A stretch of 64,000 bases of DNA from positions 496,001 through 560,000 of the forward strand of contig OX044360.1 in NCBI GenBank assembly GCA_943846745.1. Direction: 5' to 3'. Positions 9,690 to 18,834 of the stretch are shown in pieces. Positions within the stretch are counted from its first letter, which is position 1. Each line of letters starts with the position of its first letter. The notes beneath the pieces are model-generated. The model was not told the origin of the DNA and did no database searches. It saw only the letters and a list, made by a program, of their open reading frames with translations. The stretch comes from Opacimonas sp002292215 (lineage in GTDB: Bacteria; Pseudomonadota; Gammaproteobacteria; Enterobacterales; Alteromonadaceae). The translations under genes and the position numbers were made by a program.

Positions 9690-11984
9690 TTAGTAAAATG
9701 ACGCTTTAAATTCAACACCAATAACACGTGGTTCGTTTACAATTGCTGTTAGGTTATTGAAGTCGATACCACCGCGAAGATTTTCTTCATCAGTGATGTT
9801 ACGACCAAATAACGCGATAGAGTAATCATTGGCGAAGTTTTCATAACCAATGCGTAAGCCACCTTCGAAGTTATCATCGGTTGCAAACTCAACTGAATCA
9901 TATAAGAAGATGTTAGTTTTACCTTGGAAAGCCCAATCAGTAAACACATAAAACTCACCATCATCACCTGCAGGAATCGTATAACGGGCAGTGAAGTTGA
10001 AGATGGTTTCTGGTGCTTGTGGGAACGGGTTACCATTGACTAACGCACGGTTATCAGGTGTTAACGCATCGTTAACGGTACAGTTGCCAGCAAATGTTGC
10101 ATTAGCACCACACGGAAAAACCGATAACGTCGAGTCTTTAATTTCAGTTTTGTTATAACTAAAACCAGCGGTTAACGTTAGTTCATCGGTCGCTAAATAC
10201 TGTGCGTCAATTTCATAACCTAAGCCAGTTCCTTTGTCTGCGTTAACGAGTGCAGTGTTGTTAGCGCCACCACCGATTGCTGAGAACTGAATATCATCAA
10301 TGACGTAATAAAAAGCCGCCGCATTTAAGCGCAATGTGTCATCAAGTAAATCAGATTTAAAACCCACTTCTACTGAGTTAATGGTTTCTGCATCCGCTAC
10401 TGACGGAGCGCCTTCAAACGCAACATCACGGGCTTGAATGGTTTGAGCACGGAAGCCATTAGCATAACGAGCAAATACTGATGTGCTGTTGTCGACTTTA
10501 TAATTAGCAGAAACTTCATAGCTTAATTTGCCATCATCAACATTTAATGGCGCATAGTCTTGAACGCTAGCTGCACCAATAACTAATGCAAAACCATCTA
10601 CGTTTTGGTCGCCAACAACCAGTGATTTTTCATCATGGGTATAACGTAATCCGCCAGTTACCGTAAGCTTATCATTAAGCTCATAAGTTGATTGACCAAA
10701 TACAGCCCAAGTTGTGTTTTCATGAAATACTTCAGAAGCACCAAAGAAACCATCAATACTGGTTACGCTAAATGATGAGTCAAAAAAGTATGCACCGGCT
10801 TGCCAGTTGTATGCACCTTCATTGTCACTTGCCCAACGGATTTCTTGAGTAAACTGTTCTAGATCATTCAATAAATCTTGCGTAACAGCAGAGAAAGGGA
10901 TGAAACCAGGGTAAGATGTTTCAAGCGTGCCGTCACCGTTGATATCGGCTGCTGGATCGGCGCTGACACCACCATCGACATCACCTAAAGAAAAGCCTTC
11001 GGCTGTTTCTAATGATGTAATCGAGGTAAAGCTAACATCACCCATGTTGTATTCAACATTGATTGAACCGCCAAGACCTTCGTAGGCTTGAGGGTTGTTA
11101 TCAAAACCATTGCCTAGTAAGTTGGCATCATAATATACTGATTCACGGTCAAAGTTTGCATTCAGGTCATTGCTACCACGAGTTAATGCGTTAGCTCTGA
11201 AGACTGATGCAGTTCCATCTAGATCACGACCATGAACATTCACCAATACAGATAAATCCTCGCTAGGGGTGAACAATACTTGTAAACGGTATGCTTTTTC
11301 ATCAAAGCCTCCGAATGCATCATTTTGGCCTGAAAAGGCATTATCAATATAATCATCACGAGTTTGTGAAAATACCGATAAACGCGCGGCGACATTGTCA
11401 GTTAATCCACCACCAATTGCAGCTTCTGCGTTTTGTGTACCAAAACTACCCATGCCTAATTTGAAATATGCATCAAACGAGTCAGTTGGTTTAACTGAAT
11501 CAAATTTAACGATACCGGCAGTCGTGTTACGACCAAACAATGTGCCTTGAGGGCCACGAATAACTTCTACTTGATCGATATCGAACAATGGAAAGCTTTT
11601 TAATACGACGTTTTCCATTACGACGTTATCCATCACAATAGAAACCGGCTGAGATGCGGCTAAATCAAAATCAGTATTACCTAAACCACGCATATAAAAA
11701 CGTGGTGCAACACGGCCATTAGAGCTTTCTGCATATAAACCAGGAACACGAGTCGCTAGTGCCAAGATATCATCACCACCAGAAAATAGGCTAGCAAAAC
11801 GCTCACCGTTTAACGTAGCAATTGAAATTGGCACTTCTTGAAGACTTTGCGATCGCTTTTGAGCGGTGACAGTAATGGTCTCAAGACCTTTTTCTTCTGA
11901 CACTTCCTGGTAAGCAATAGCGGTATTAGCTGCTAATATTGATGAAATGGCTAGTGCTAATGATGCTTTGTTAAATGCATGCAT
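9690..11984 (-). CDS. TonB-dependent outer-membrane receptor
   Basis: Outer-membrane beta-barrel importer driven by TonB-ExbBD, 764 aa. The signal peptide MHAFNKASLALAISSILAAN ends near AIAYQ (residues 1-25). The TonB box region is ETITVTAQKRSQSLQEVP. The plug domain (about 45-165) has RGLGNTDFD and the plug end VEVIRGPQGTLFGRNTTAG. The barrel fills the rest and ends with a terminal Phe-Tyr (FKASFY), the usual Omp signature. A Ca-binding-like loop DINGDGTLE occurs in the barrel. No uptake or degradation genes for a specific ligand lie beside it, so the substrate is unknown. The neighbour across a divergent 190-bp gap is an SDR dehydrogenase. Confidence 0.92.
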   Translation of the reverse strand: MHAFNKASLALAISSILAANTAIAYQEVSEEKGLETITVTAQKRSQSLQEVPISIATLNGERFASLFSGGDDILALATRVPGLYAESSNGRVAPRFYMRGLGNTDFDLAASQPVSIVMDNVVMENVVLKSFPLFDIDQVEVIRGPQGTLFGRNTTAGIVKFDSVKPTDSFDAYFKLGMGSFGTQNAEAAIGGGLTDNVAARLSVFSQTRDDYIDNAFSGQNDAFGGFDEKAYRLQVLFTPSEDLSVLVNVHGRDLDGTASVFRANALTRGSNDLNANFDRESVYYDANLLGNGFDNNPQAYEGLGGSINVEYNMGDVSFTSITSLETAEGFSLGDVDGGVSADPAADINGDGTLETSYPGFIPFSAVTQDLLNDLEQFTQEIRWASDNEGAYNWQAGAYFFDSSFSVTSIDGFFGASEVFHENTTWAVFGQSTYELNDKLTVTGGLRYTHDEKSLVVGDQNVDGFALVIGAASVQDYAPLNVDDGKLSYEVSANYKVDNSTSVFARYANGFRAQTIQARDVAFEGAPSVADAETINSVEVGFKSDLLDDTLRLNAAAFYYVIDDIQFSAIGGGANNTALVNADKGTGLGYEIDAQYLATDELTLTAGFSYNKTEIKDSTLSVFPCGANATFAGNCTVNDALTPDNRALVNGNPFPQAPETIFNFTARYTIPAGDDGEFYVFTDWAFQGKTNIFLYDSVEFATDDNFEGGLRIGYENFANDYSIALFGRNITDEENLRGGIDFNNLTAIVNEPRVIGVEFKASFY

Positions 11985-12173
11985 ATATGAATGTTCCTAT
12001 AAAGGTTTAATGAATGTGTTTAGTGATTATTTTGTATTGATAATAGTGCGTAAAAAACGCGCGGATTATAGTCTATTTTTCTCCTGAACGGTAATCAATT
12101 CATGTAATTGATTCGTCAGACGTTATCGTTTTGTGCCAGTATTGATACACTCAATAAAAATAACAGGTATCTC

Positions 12174-12947
12174 ATGCAATTATTAAATGACCAAGCATTT
12201 ATGGGTAAAACGGTTTTAATCACCGGTGGCGCATCTGGCATAGGGGCGCAAAGCGCACTGACGTTTGCTCAGTTAGGTGCCAATATTGTATTGTCAGATA
12301 TTGATCAAGAAGCCGGCTTGGCGACACTGTCTCGTATTCATGAAGTCGGTGTTCAAGGCATCTATATTAACGCTGATGTGAGTGACGTTGATCAAGTTAA
12401 TACCATGTTTGCAACTGCCATTGACGAATTCACCCATATTGATGTGGTAGTGAATAATGCCGGAGTCGAATACCCACCCACGCCAACACATTTGACGGAT
12501 GATGCGTTATTTTTAAAAAATGTAGATGTGAATATTAAAGGCGTGTGGTTTTGTATTAAAGCCGCACTCAATATGATGCTCAAACAAGGTGGTGGGCAGA
12601 TTATTAATGTCGCATCGGTAGCTGGCTTGCGCTCAGCACCCATGATTTCAGGATATAGCGCGACAAAGCATGCTGTGGTTGGCTTAACTAAGTCTGTGGC
12701 CGTAGAGTATGCGAGAGCCAATATTCGGGTCAATGCAGTGTGTCCAAGTTTTATTGATACACCGATGGTGCAACGCACATTGGCGCATATGGACGAAAAA
12801 GGGCAACGTTCAATAATGGGAGCTAGTCCAATGAAACGTCTGGGTAAACCTCAAGAAATAGCGAATGCAATCGTATGGTTGGCTTCTGATGAGTCTAGTT
12901 TTATGAACGGACATTGTATGACGATGGATGGCGGAATGCTTGCTTAA
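12174..12947 (+). CDS. Short-chain dehydrogenase/reductase (SDR)
   Basis: Classical SDR oxidoreductase of 257 aa, NAD(P)-dependent. The Rossmann motif TGGASGIG is near residues 18-25, NNAG (VVVNNAGVEYP) follows, and the catalytic Ser in the INVASVAGLRS strand and YSATK (Tyr/Lys) are present, with the C-terminal DGGM tail. The start at 12174 has an AGG ribosome site 6 bases upstream; the longer in-frame TTG at 12108 adds residues without family similarity. Substrate not determinable. A terminator follows. The gene is divergent from the TonB receptor, which may only be positional. Confidence 0.9.
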   Translation: MQLLNDQAFMGKTVLITGGASGIGAQSALTFAQLGANIVLSDIDQEAGLATLSRIHEVGVQGIYINADVSDVDQVNTMFATAIDEFTHIDVVVNNAGVEYPPTPTHLTDDALFLKNVDVNIKGVWFCIKAALNMMLKQGGGQIINVASVAGLRSAPMISGYSATKHAVVGLTKSVAVEYARANIRVNAVCPSFIDTPMVQRTLAHMDEKGQRSIMGASPMKRLGKPQEIANAIVWLASDESSFMNGHCMTMDGGMLA

Positions 12948-12972
12948 CCCCATCAGGCAGAATAAAGAATAA

Positions 12973-13016
12973 AAAAAGCCAGTTTTTACTTTTTACAAGT
13001 AATGAACTGGCTTTTT
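12973..13016. terminator. Bidirectional terminator between SDR and aminotransferase genes
   Basis: Stem AAAAAGCCAGTT / AACTGGCTTTTT with an additional inner ACTT/AAGT pairing, located between convergent genes and flanked by A- and T-tracts on both sides. Confidence 0.88.
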
Positions 13017-13049
13017 AGTTTGTTACGGTTTAATTCAGTACTGAATCAA

Positions 13050-14240
13050 CTATAAAACAGACACCAATGCTTTGGCTAACGCATCCACGTTAGTTAAGTT
13101 GATACCTGCAATATTGACACGAGATGAATCAACAAAGTACACGCTGTGCTCAGCTCGAACCGCTTTAACTTGTTCTGGGGTGATACATAAGAAAGAAAAC
13201 ATGCCTTTTTGTTGGTTCACAAAACTAAAGTCTTTTTGTGCGCCATTTTCAGCGAGTTTATTGACTAACAAACTACGTAAATCACGCATACGGTTGCGCA
13301 TCTCATCTACTTCAGCAACCCATGAGGCTTTTAAAGCTTCATCATGCAAAATAATATCAACCAATGCACCACCATATGAAGGAGGCATAGAGTATATACC
13401 TCGGGCAATGGCTTGGATTTGCGATTGTACAATAGGGGTTTGTGCAGAATTTGCAGTAACCATAACAGCTAGACCAACACGTTCACGATATAAACCAAAG
13501 TTTTTTGAGCAAGATGCTGCAATAATGACTTCTGGGACAGACTCTACCATTAAACGCATACCGAAGGCATCCGTTTCTAAATCATCACCAAAACCAAGAT
13601 AAGCACTATCTATGAAGGGCAACCACCCTTGTTGTTGTGCTGCCTCAGCGACTTGACGCCACTGGTCTTGAGTTAAATCTGCCCCCGTTGGGTTATGACA
13701 ACATGCATGTAATAACACCACGTCGCCTTTTGGAATGGTTTTTAATGTGGCTAACATTTCATCAAATTTAATTGATGCAGTGTTTTTATCAAAGTACGGG
13801 TAAGTAGCAAGTTCAAGACCAGCATTACCTATCAATGGAATGTGATTTGCCCAAGTTGGATCAGAGACCCATACTTTGCCATTGTCGTTACAACGCTTCA
13901 ATAGTTCAGCTAAAATACGCAGTGCGCCACAGCCACCTGGTGCTTGAACCGCGGCAACGCGATTACCTAATACAGCTTGGTTGCCTTTGCCTAATAATAA
14001 TTCAAGCATGCCATCGATATAACCTTGCACGCCTTGTGGAGTGATATAGGTTTTAGACGTTTCCGTTTCTAATAAGCGTAATTGTGCTTGGGCAACAGCA
14101 CCAACGATAGGGGTGTTCCCTTGTTCGTCTTTATAAACACCTACACCTAAATCAATTTTGTTTGGATTTGGGTCGGCACGAAATGCAGCTGAAAGACCTA
14201 AAATAGGATCGGGAGCAAGAGCGGGAAGAACTTCAAACAC
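13050..14240 (-). CDS. Class I aminotransferase (aromatic amino acid / aspartate type)
   Basis: PLP-dependent transaminase of 396 aa in the AspC/TyrB family, exchanging amino groups between aspartate or aromatic amino acids and 2-oxoacids. Seen in order: IDLGVGVYKDEQGNTP near the N-terminus, the substrate and cofactor segment HACCHNPTGADLT, the PLP-ring Asp and Tyr in FIDSAYLGFG, and the Schiff-base lysine in SCSKNFGLYRERVG. FIDSAYLGF differs slightly from the usual AYQGF. I cannot decide between aspartate and aromatic preference. Monocistronic, with a terminator behind it. Confidence 0.93.
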   Translation of the reverse strand: MFEVLPALAPDPILGLSAAFRADPNPNKIDLGVGVYKDEQGNTPIVGAVAQAQLRLLETETSKTYITPQGVQGYIDGMLELLLGKGNQAVLGNRVAAVQAPGGCGALRILAELLKRCNDNGKVWVSDPTWANHIPLIGNAGLELATYPYFDKNTASIKFDEMLATLKTIPKGDVVLLHACCHNPTGADLTQDQWRQVAEAAQQQGWLPFIDSAYLGFGDDLETDAFGMRLMVESVPEVIIAASCSKNFGLYRERVGLAVMVTANSAQTPIVQSQIQAIARGIYSMPPSYGGALVDIILHDEALKASWVAEVDEMRNRMRDLRSLLVNKLAENGAQKDFSFVNQQKGMFSFLCITPEQVKAVRAEHSVYFVDSSRVNIAGINLTNVDALAKALVSVL

Positions 14241-14330
14241 GAGTATGACACCTTTAAAAACGAATGAAATCGCATTATGCCATTTTTTATACCAATTGCA
14301 CGCCTAAGATCAACATTTTAGACCAGTTGC

Positions 14331-15104
14331 TTATGTTGACCTAATCGTGAAGTCAAAATGCTGGGTACTGGTGATTTGACCAGAGGATGCGTAACTACGC
14401 TCCTGCCATGTTAAATGTTGATTATGATCAACGGTAATGACTGTGGAGCAACGTGTGCCGTAATCAGGACTTTGGATAAATACGGATGAGAGTAATTTTT
14501 CCCAAGGTTTAGCGATACCGGTATCAGGTAAGTGTTCATCATGTGCTTGGGTCGAATCGGTTAGGATTGCAAATAAAGCATCAACAGATAATGGAGCAGC
14601 CTGCTGACATAAATGATTTAATGCGGCAACGCCTTGTTGTGTTTTCGGCCAAGGTGTATTGAGTTGCGCATTAGATAAGCCATATACGCCATCAGTTAAG
14701 GCATGATGCTGGGCAGTATGACTATTAAAAACATGCAAGTCTTGCCAATGACCATATACCAAATTAAATCCATTATATAAATGGGCGGTCGCAGTTAAGT
14801 GTGCGGTGTGTCGTGCCCAGTCGGCTTTATTGTGCAATGCTTTGACGACTAGTTCGCCGCGTGTAAGAGCATCAAAGCGGTCCAAAGAAGGTGCGCGGAT
14901 ATTAGTCAGTGCAGCAAAATTACCATTGCGATGCACGCCTAACCAAGTGCCTCCAGCTTGACAATCTTTACCTGCAACCATATCCGGATATTCAGGCCAA
15001 AATTGCGATACTTGGGTCAAACGTGCATGAAACTCATCACGATTAGCTGCAATAATGAGAGGGTAATCAGGATGTTGATTCACGGCAATAAACAAAATAC
15101 ACAT
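14331..15104 (-). CDS. NRDE family protein (TANGO2 homologue)
   Basis: Member of the NRDE/TANGO2 family, named for Asn-Arg-Asp-Glu, seen here as AANRDEFHAR near residue 20. The N-terminus MCILFIAVNQHP with Cys2 is typical, and GGTWLGVHRNGNFAALTNIR follows. I start at the ATG at 15104 (257 aa) because Cys at position 2 is conserved in the family; the upstream in-frame TTG at 15110 would add two residues. Biochemical function is poorly defined: eukaryotic TANGO2 has been linked to lipid and heme handling. Cytoplasmic, with no signal peptide. Confidence 0.87.
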   Translation of the reverse strand: MCILFIAVNQHPDYPLIIAANRDEFHARLTQVSQFWPEYPDMVAGKDCQAGGTWLGVHRNGNFAALTNIRAPSLDRFDALTRGELVVKALHNKADWARHTAHLTATAHLYNGFNLVYGHWQDLHVFNSHTAQHHALTDGVYGLSNAQLNTPWPKTQQGVAALNHLCQQAAPLSVDALFAILTDSTQAHDEHLPDTGIAKPWEKLLSSVFIQSPDYGTRCSTVITVDHNQHLTWQERSYASSGQITSTQHFDFTIRST

Positions 15105-15208
15105 ATACAATCCGACGAGTATTCGCTCCTTTAACGCGCGACATTCAGCGGGAAAAAGAAATAATTAATAACAAAATTGTCTCAATGATACGCTATATGA
15201 GCCATTAA

Positions 15209-16507
15209 GTGCACATGCAAATAGTCCTATTTGTGGTAACATTTGTTTTATCAACGTCATGCGGAACATATTTCTTGAAAGATCTAGGTATTACCACTCA
15301 ATTAGTCCATGCAGATAAACAGTTAAATCCTCAAAGCGATGGTGCGGTCCATTCACCCGCGAATAAGTCTGTGTTATTTGAATTTTCCGATGCCCAAGGC
15401 ATTGTTGATGCATTTCAAGGCAGATTAGCTGCACATGTTTATGCACGTTCATCTTCTTCGACTACCAATGCACTGCAAAATGTATTAAACCATTTTGAAC
15501 AGGGTGTGGGGGCTGTAACCTTTGCAACAGGAATGGCCGCAATAAGTACGTGTTTGTTGAGTTTACTCAAACAAGGCGATCATATTATTGTCAGTGAGTA
15601 TTTGTTCGGTAACACGCGAAGCTTTTTTAAACATTTACAGTTGTTTGGTATCGAAGTGTCATTTGTTGATGTTACTAACGTACAAAACGTAGTCGCAGCT
15701 AAACAAGATAATACCCTAATGGTGTTTACTGAAAGCTTGTCTAATCCGATGACGCAAGTAGCAGATATGAGTGCTATTGGACAATATTGCCAAGAACAAC
15801 GATTACTCTATGTGATTGATAATACGATGTCTCCTTGTGTGATTTTTTCAGCTAAGGCGTGTCATGCTAGTTTAGTGGTTTCATCATTAACTAAATATGT
15901 ATCCGGTCACGGACAAGCATTAGGCGGCAGTGTTGTCGATACTGGTTTGTTCGACTGGACTCAATATCCAAACATTCAATCTCTTTACCAAGTGGCTAAT
16001 AAGACTCAATGGGGCTTAACTCAGATCCGTAAAAAAGGTCTGCGTGATTTAGGTGCAACACTTTCTGCTGATGTAGCCTCGACCATATTAGTGGGTATGG
16101 AGACATTACAATTGCGCTATCATCAAGCATGTGAAAACGCGCGTAAATTAGCGCTGCATTTTGCTAATCATGCAGGCGTGGTCAATGTCTTTTATCCGGG
16201 TCTTGCTGACCATCCACAGCATTTTATGGCTCGTGATTTATTTTCCCATTATGGTGCGATCATGAGTATTGAATTGCCAGAAGGTGTCAATATTATCGAA
16301 TTTATCAACCGCCTAAATGTGGTTATTTGTGCTACTCACCTTGGCGATACGCGCACGTTGGCATTGCCCGTTGCCCAGACGATTTATTTTGAGGCGACTC
16401 AAAATGAACGTGACCGCATGGGGATCTCTAATCAAATTGTACGATTATCTATTGGTATTGAAGATATTAATGATTTGGTTGCTGATTTTGACCAAGCACT
16501 AGGATAA
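15209..16507 (+). CDS. Cys/Met metabolism PLP-dependent enzyme (cystathionine gamma-synthase family)
   Basis: Fold-type I PLP enzyme of the trans-sulfuration family (cystathionine synthase, lyase and sulfhydrylase relatives). Seen: HVYARSSSSTTNALQ, the PLP-stacking region GAVTFATGMAAIST, the cofactor Asp in YVIDNTMSPC, the Schiff-base lysine in SSLTKYVSGHG, and RLSIGIEDINDLVADFDQAL at the C-terminus. The family domain begins around residue 24. The first residues from the GTG at 15209 are hydrophobic and signal-like, which is odd for a cytosolic enzyme, so a TTG at 15275 may be the true start. Exact reaction not assignable. Confidence 0.82.
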   Translation: MHMQIVLFVVTFVLSTSCGTYFLKDLGITTQLVHADKQLNPQSDGAVHSPANKSVLFEFSDAQGIVDAFQGRLAAHVYARSSSSTTNALQNVLNHFEQGVGAVTFATGMAAISTCLLSLLKQGDHIIVSEYLFGNTRSFFKHLQLFGIEVSFVDVTNVQNVVAAKQDNTLMVFTESLSNPMTQVADMSAIGQYCQEQRLLYVIDNTMSPCVIFSAKACHASLVVSSLTKYVSGHGQALGGSVVDTGLFDWTQYPNIQSLYQVANKTQWGLTQIRKKGLRDLGATLSADVASTILVGMETLQLRYHQACENARKLALHFANHAGVVNVFYPGLADHPQHFMARDLFSHYGAIMSIELPEGVNIIEFINRLNVVICATHLGDTRTLALPVAQTIYFEATQNERDRMGISNQIVRLSIGIEDINDLVADFDQALG

Positions 16508-16537
16508 GTATCCACCGAAATTATGTCTCAATGTATA

Positions 16538-16577
16538 AAAAAACCGCTAAGCCTGATTGAGGGCGAAGCGGTTTTTT
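16538..16577. terminator. Bidirectional terminator
   Basis: Stem AAAAAACCGCT / AGCGGTTTTTT with an 18-base loop, between the convergent PLP-enzyme and DUF4397 genes. Confidence 0.88.
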
Positions 16578-16592
16578 CGTTATTGCTTATGG

Positions 16593-17966
16593 TTAAAAAT
16601 CGTCGGCTAAAATTAACTGCACTGGACCACCACCATCAACTGCGTCAACAGCCAGAGCGGTGTATATCATATTTGCAGAGAGTGTTAGCATACCCGTTTC
16701 TAAAGCGATATCTTTAGTGCCAGTTGGCGTAACGGTAACATGATAATCGCCTGCAGTTAATGCAACATAGCCTGTTTCAGCTAACATACCAGAAGAAAAT
16801 GGAACGCCACTAAAAGCTGGTGTAGCATCTGTGATGACGCCATCAGCGGTAACATAAATATCGACGGAGCCAGCAGCAGGAGATGCATGAAAAATACGTA
16901 CTTGTGCTTCAGTGGCAACGCGACGAGGCATATCCATTACTAAATCTAAACCTATGTCAGCTAACGTATTGTGTGCAATAGCGGTGTAGGTTTTGCCAGC
17001 TTCTAAGGTTACCGATGCATCATCAATGACAACCACTGAGTTGTCTGCATCAGCAACGACATCAACTAAGTAGGTATCGGCAGTAACACTTGCATAATCG
17101 GTTACACCTAGAAATGGTGCACCATCAAACAACGTTAATGCGTTATTAGCAATGACATCGACAGCAGGCGCATCCGCAACGGCGTGTATAACACGAAGAT
17201 CCGCTGGCGTATTTACATCTAAAATGGTTACTGCACCAGTTTTACCTGCAACCACTAAGCTGACGGGCGAATCCCCAGGGCCGACATTTTGAGTCGCTGC
17301 TATTAATAACATTTCTTCAGAGGCTAAGGCCACGGTACCTGAGTCAAAGACGACGGTATCAGACCCAGCTGGCGTGATTCTAATTCGATAATCACCAGAA
17401 GCCACCGAGACTAATCCGGTAGCGTCTTTGTAAGCAGCTGTCGCAAGCACTGTCGCTGATGATAACGTGGTGACATCGGGCGCCGTTACGTGAATATCGA
17501 CTGTTGGTGCTAATGGTGCAGCATGCACAACTTGCAGTTGCGTAGTGCCGCTAACCGACATATCTGGCATTGTAGCTAAGGCCAGTATTTCTAATGTGTT
17601 ATCTGCGACAGAACCCACTGCAATGACACTTGTTAGTGCATCAGCATTGGCAGTAAGGCTGGCACTTAACACTTCCACAACACCAGAGGGAGTTTTAGCA
17701 TTAACCGTAACAGGGTAAACGGTCGCATTAACAGTAAACACACCCGAAGCTACCTGATAATCCACATTTTCTAAGCCATTTAAAATGGCACCACCTGCTA
17801 AAATATCTACTTTTGGGGCATCTGGAGAGGCATGTACGACACGTAACATTGAGGTTTCAGGGACTCGAGGGTCGGTTGATTCAAAACCGGGTGAATCATT
17901 GTCTGAACTACACGCAGTGAGTAATAATACTGCGCTTATCGCTAACACGTTTTTCATTTTAAACAT
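16593..17966 (-). CDS. DUF4397 repeat lipoprotein
   Basis: Secreted lipoprotein of 457 aa. The signal sequence ends in the lipobox LLTACSSD (Cys19), followed by Asp/Ser residues. The mature part contains four related repeats, each opening with a hallmark such as LRVVHASPDAPKVDI, LQVVHAAPLAPTVDI, LRVIHAVADAPAVDV and VRIFHASPAAGSVDI, spaced roughly 100 residues apart; this is the DUF4397 signature. Strands rich in Val/Thr/Ala suggest tandem beta-sandwich domains. AAGGATAG precedes the start. The role is unknown; a cell-surface or periplasmic adhesion or scaffold function is only a guess. Confidence 0.85.
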   Translation of the reverse strand: MFKMKNVLAISAVLLLTACSSDNDSPGFESTDPRVPETSMLRVVHASPDAPKVDILAGGAILNGLENVDYQVASGVFTVNATVYPVTVNAKTPSGVVEVLSASLTANADALTSVIAVGSVADNTLEILALATMPDMSVSGTTQLQVVHAAPLAPTVDIHVTAPDVTTLSSATVLATAAYKDATGLVSVASGDYRIRITPAGSDTVVFDSGTVALASEEMLLIAATQNVGPGDSPVSLVVAGKTGAVTILDVNTPADLRVIHAVADAPAVDVIANNALTLFDGAPFLGVTDYASVTADTYLVDVVADADNSVVVIDDASVTLEAGKTYTAIAHNTLADIGLDLVMDMPRRVATEAQVRIFHASPAAGSVDIYVTADGVITDATPAFSGVPFSSGMLAETGYVALTAGDYHVTVTPTGTKDIALETGMLTLSANMIYTALAVDAVDGGGPVQLILADDF

Positions 17967-18096
17967 TAGTCTATCCTTTTATTAAATGGTCAAAATTAAT
18001 ACACATGTGCTATGAGAAATAGATCATAATATGTTAATGGAAGGTAAATTTTATAAATGTATGGCAGTGGAAAGTGGAATGAAAACTTGCCAATAA

Positions 18097-18120
18097 AAAA
18101 GCTATCCGAAGATAGCTTTT
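18097..18120 (-). terminator. Terminator of the glutathione-peroxidase-like gene
   Basis: Stem AAAAGCTATC / GATAGCTTTT around a 4-base loop; on the minus strand it is followed by a T-tract (TTTTTTATTG). Confidence 0.85.
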
Positions 18121-18146
18121 GTTCAATAGGAATTTAAAGCCAAGCG

Positions 18147-18689
18147 TTATGGCTGGATGGCTTGCTCAATATCTGCAATCAAATCTTCGTCTTGAGGTTT
18201 AGTAAACGAAGAATAGGAATCAACTAAGTTGCCTTTACGGTCGACTAAGTATTTGTAAAAATTCCATTTTGGCGCAGAACCCGCTTTCTCCGCTAATAAT
18301 CGGTACAAAGGATCAGCATCATCGCCACGCACGGCAATGGTTTCAAACATCGGGAATTTAACACCATAGGTTAACTCGCACAATTCTGCTGTTTTGCCTT
18401 CATCGTCAAATTCTTGATTAAAATCGCCAGATGGAAAACCTAATACAACAAAGTTTTTGTCTTTGTAGTCATTGTAAAGTTTTTCTAGGCCGTCAAATTG
18501 TGGAGTGAAGCCACATTTACTTGCTGTATTTACAAACAAAATAGCTTTGTCTTTATAGGCTTCACAAAAGTTAACGGTTTCTTGCGAGTTAAGCTTGCGC
18601 TTCATAAATTTTAATACGTCAGGGCACTCGCTAGCCATAACAGATTGTGAAACAAATAATAACGCGACTAGGGTAATGATTTTTTTCAT
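18147..18689 (-). CDS. Periplasmic glutathione peroxidase-like thiol peroxidase
   Basis: Thiol peroxidase of the GPx family with an export signal (MKKIITLVALLFVSQSVMAS, residues 1-20), so probably periplasmic. The catalytic Cys is in NTASKCGFTPQ, the second (resolving) Cys is in LCELTYGVKFPMF, and the Trp/Asn of the catalytic tetrad are in KWNFYKYLVDR. The second GPx motif, normally FPCNQFGxQE, reads FPSGDFNQEF, so the expected tetrad Gln is replaced. An extra Cys pair (SECPD, NFCEAY) lies in the N-terminal part. It likely reduces peroxides with thioredoxin-type donors. Monocistronic with its own terminator. Confidence 0.88.
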   Translation of the reverse strand: MKKIITLVALLFVSQSVMASECPDVLKFMKRKLNSQETVNFCEAYKDKAILFVNTASKCGFTPQFDGLEKLYNDYKDKNFVVLGFPSGDFNQEFDDEGKTAELCELTYGVKFPMFETIAVRGDDADPLYRLLAEKAGSAPKWNFYKYLVDRKGNLVDSYSSFTKPQDEDLIADIEQAIQP

Positions 18690-18834
18690 AGTTTTTTGCT
18701 CAAGGAGTTAGGATATATTTTATTGTAACGTATTTTAGACAAAATAGATCATACCGAGTTGAAGCACTTTACCCTCAGGGCAATATGTGATGTCATACGC
18801 TTGATAATTTTTATAAAGACAGGAAGACGACTCT

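Noticed and set aside
13072..13602. 176-codon plus-strand ORF inside the aminotransferase
   Set aside because: Antisense to the conserved PLP-lysine region; no ribosome site and no family resemblance.
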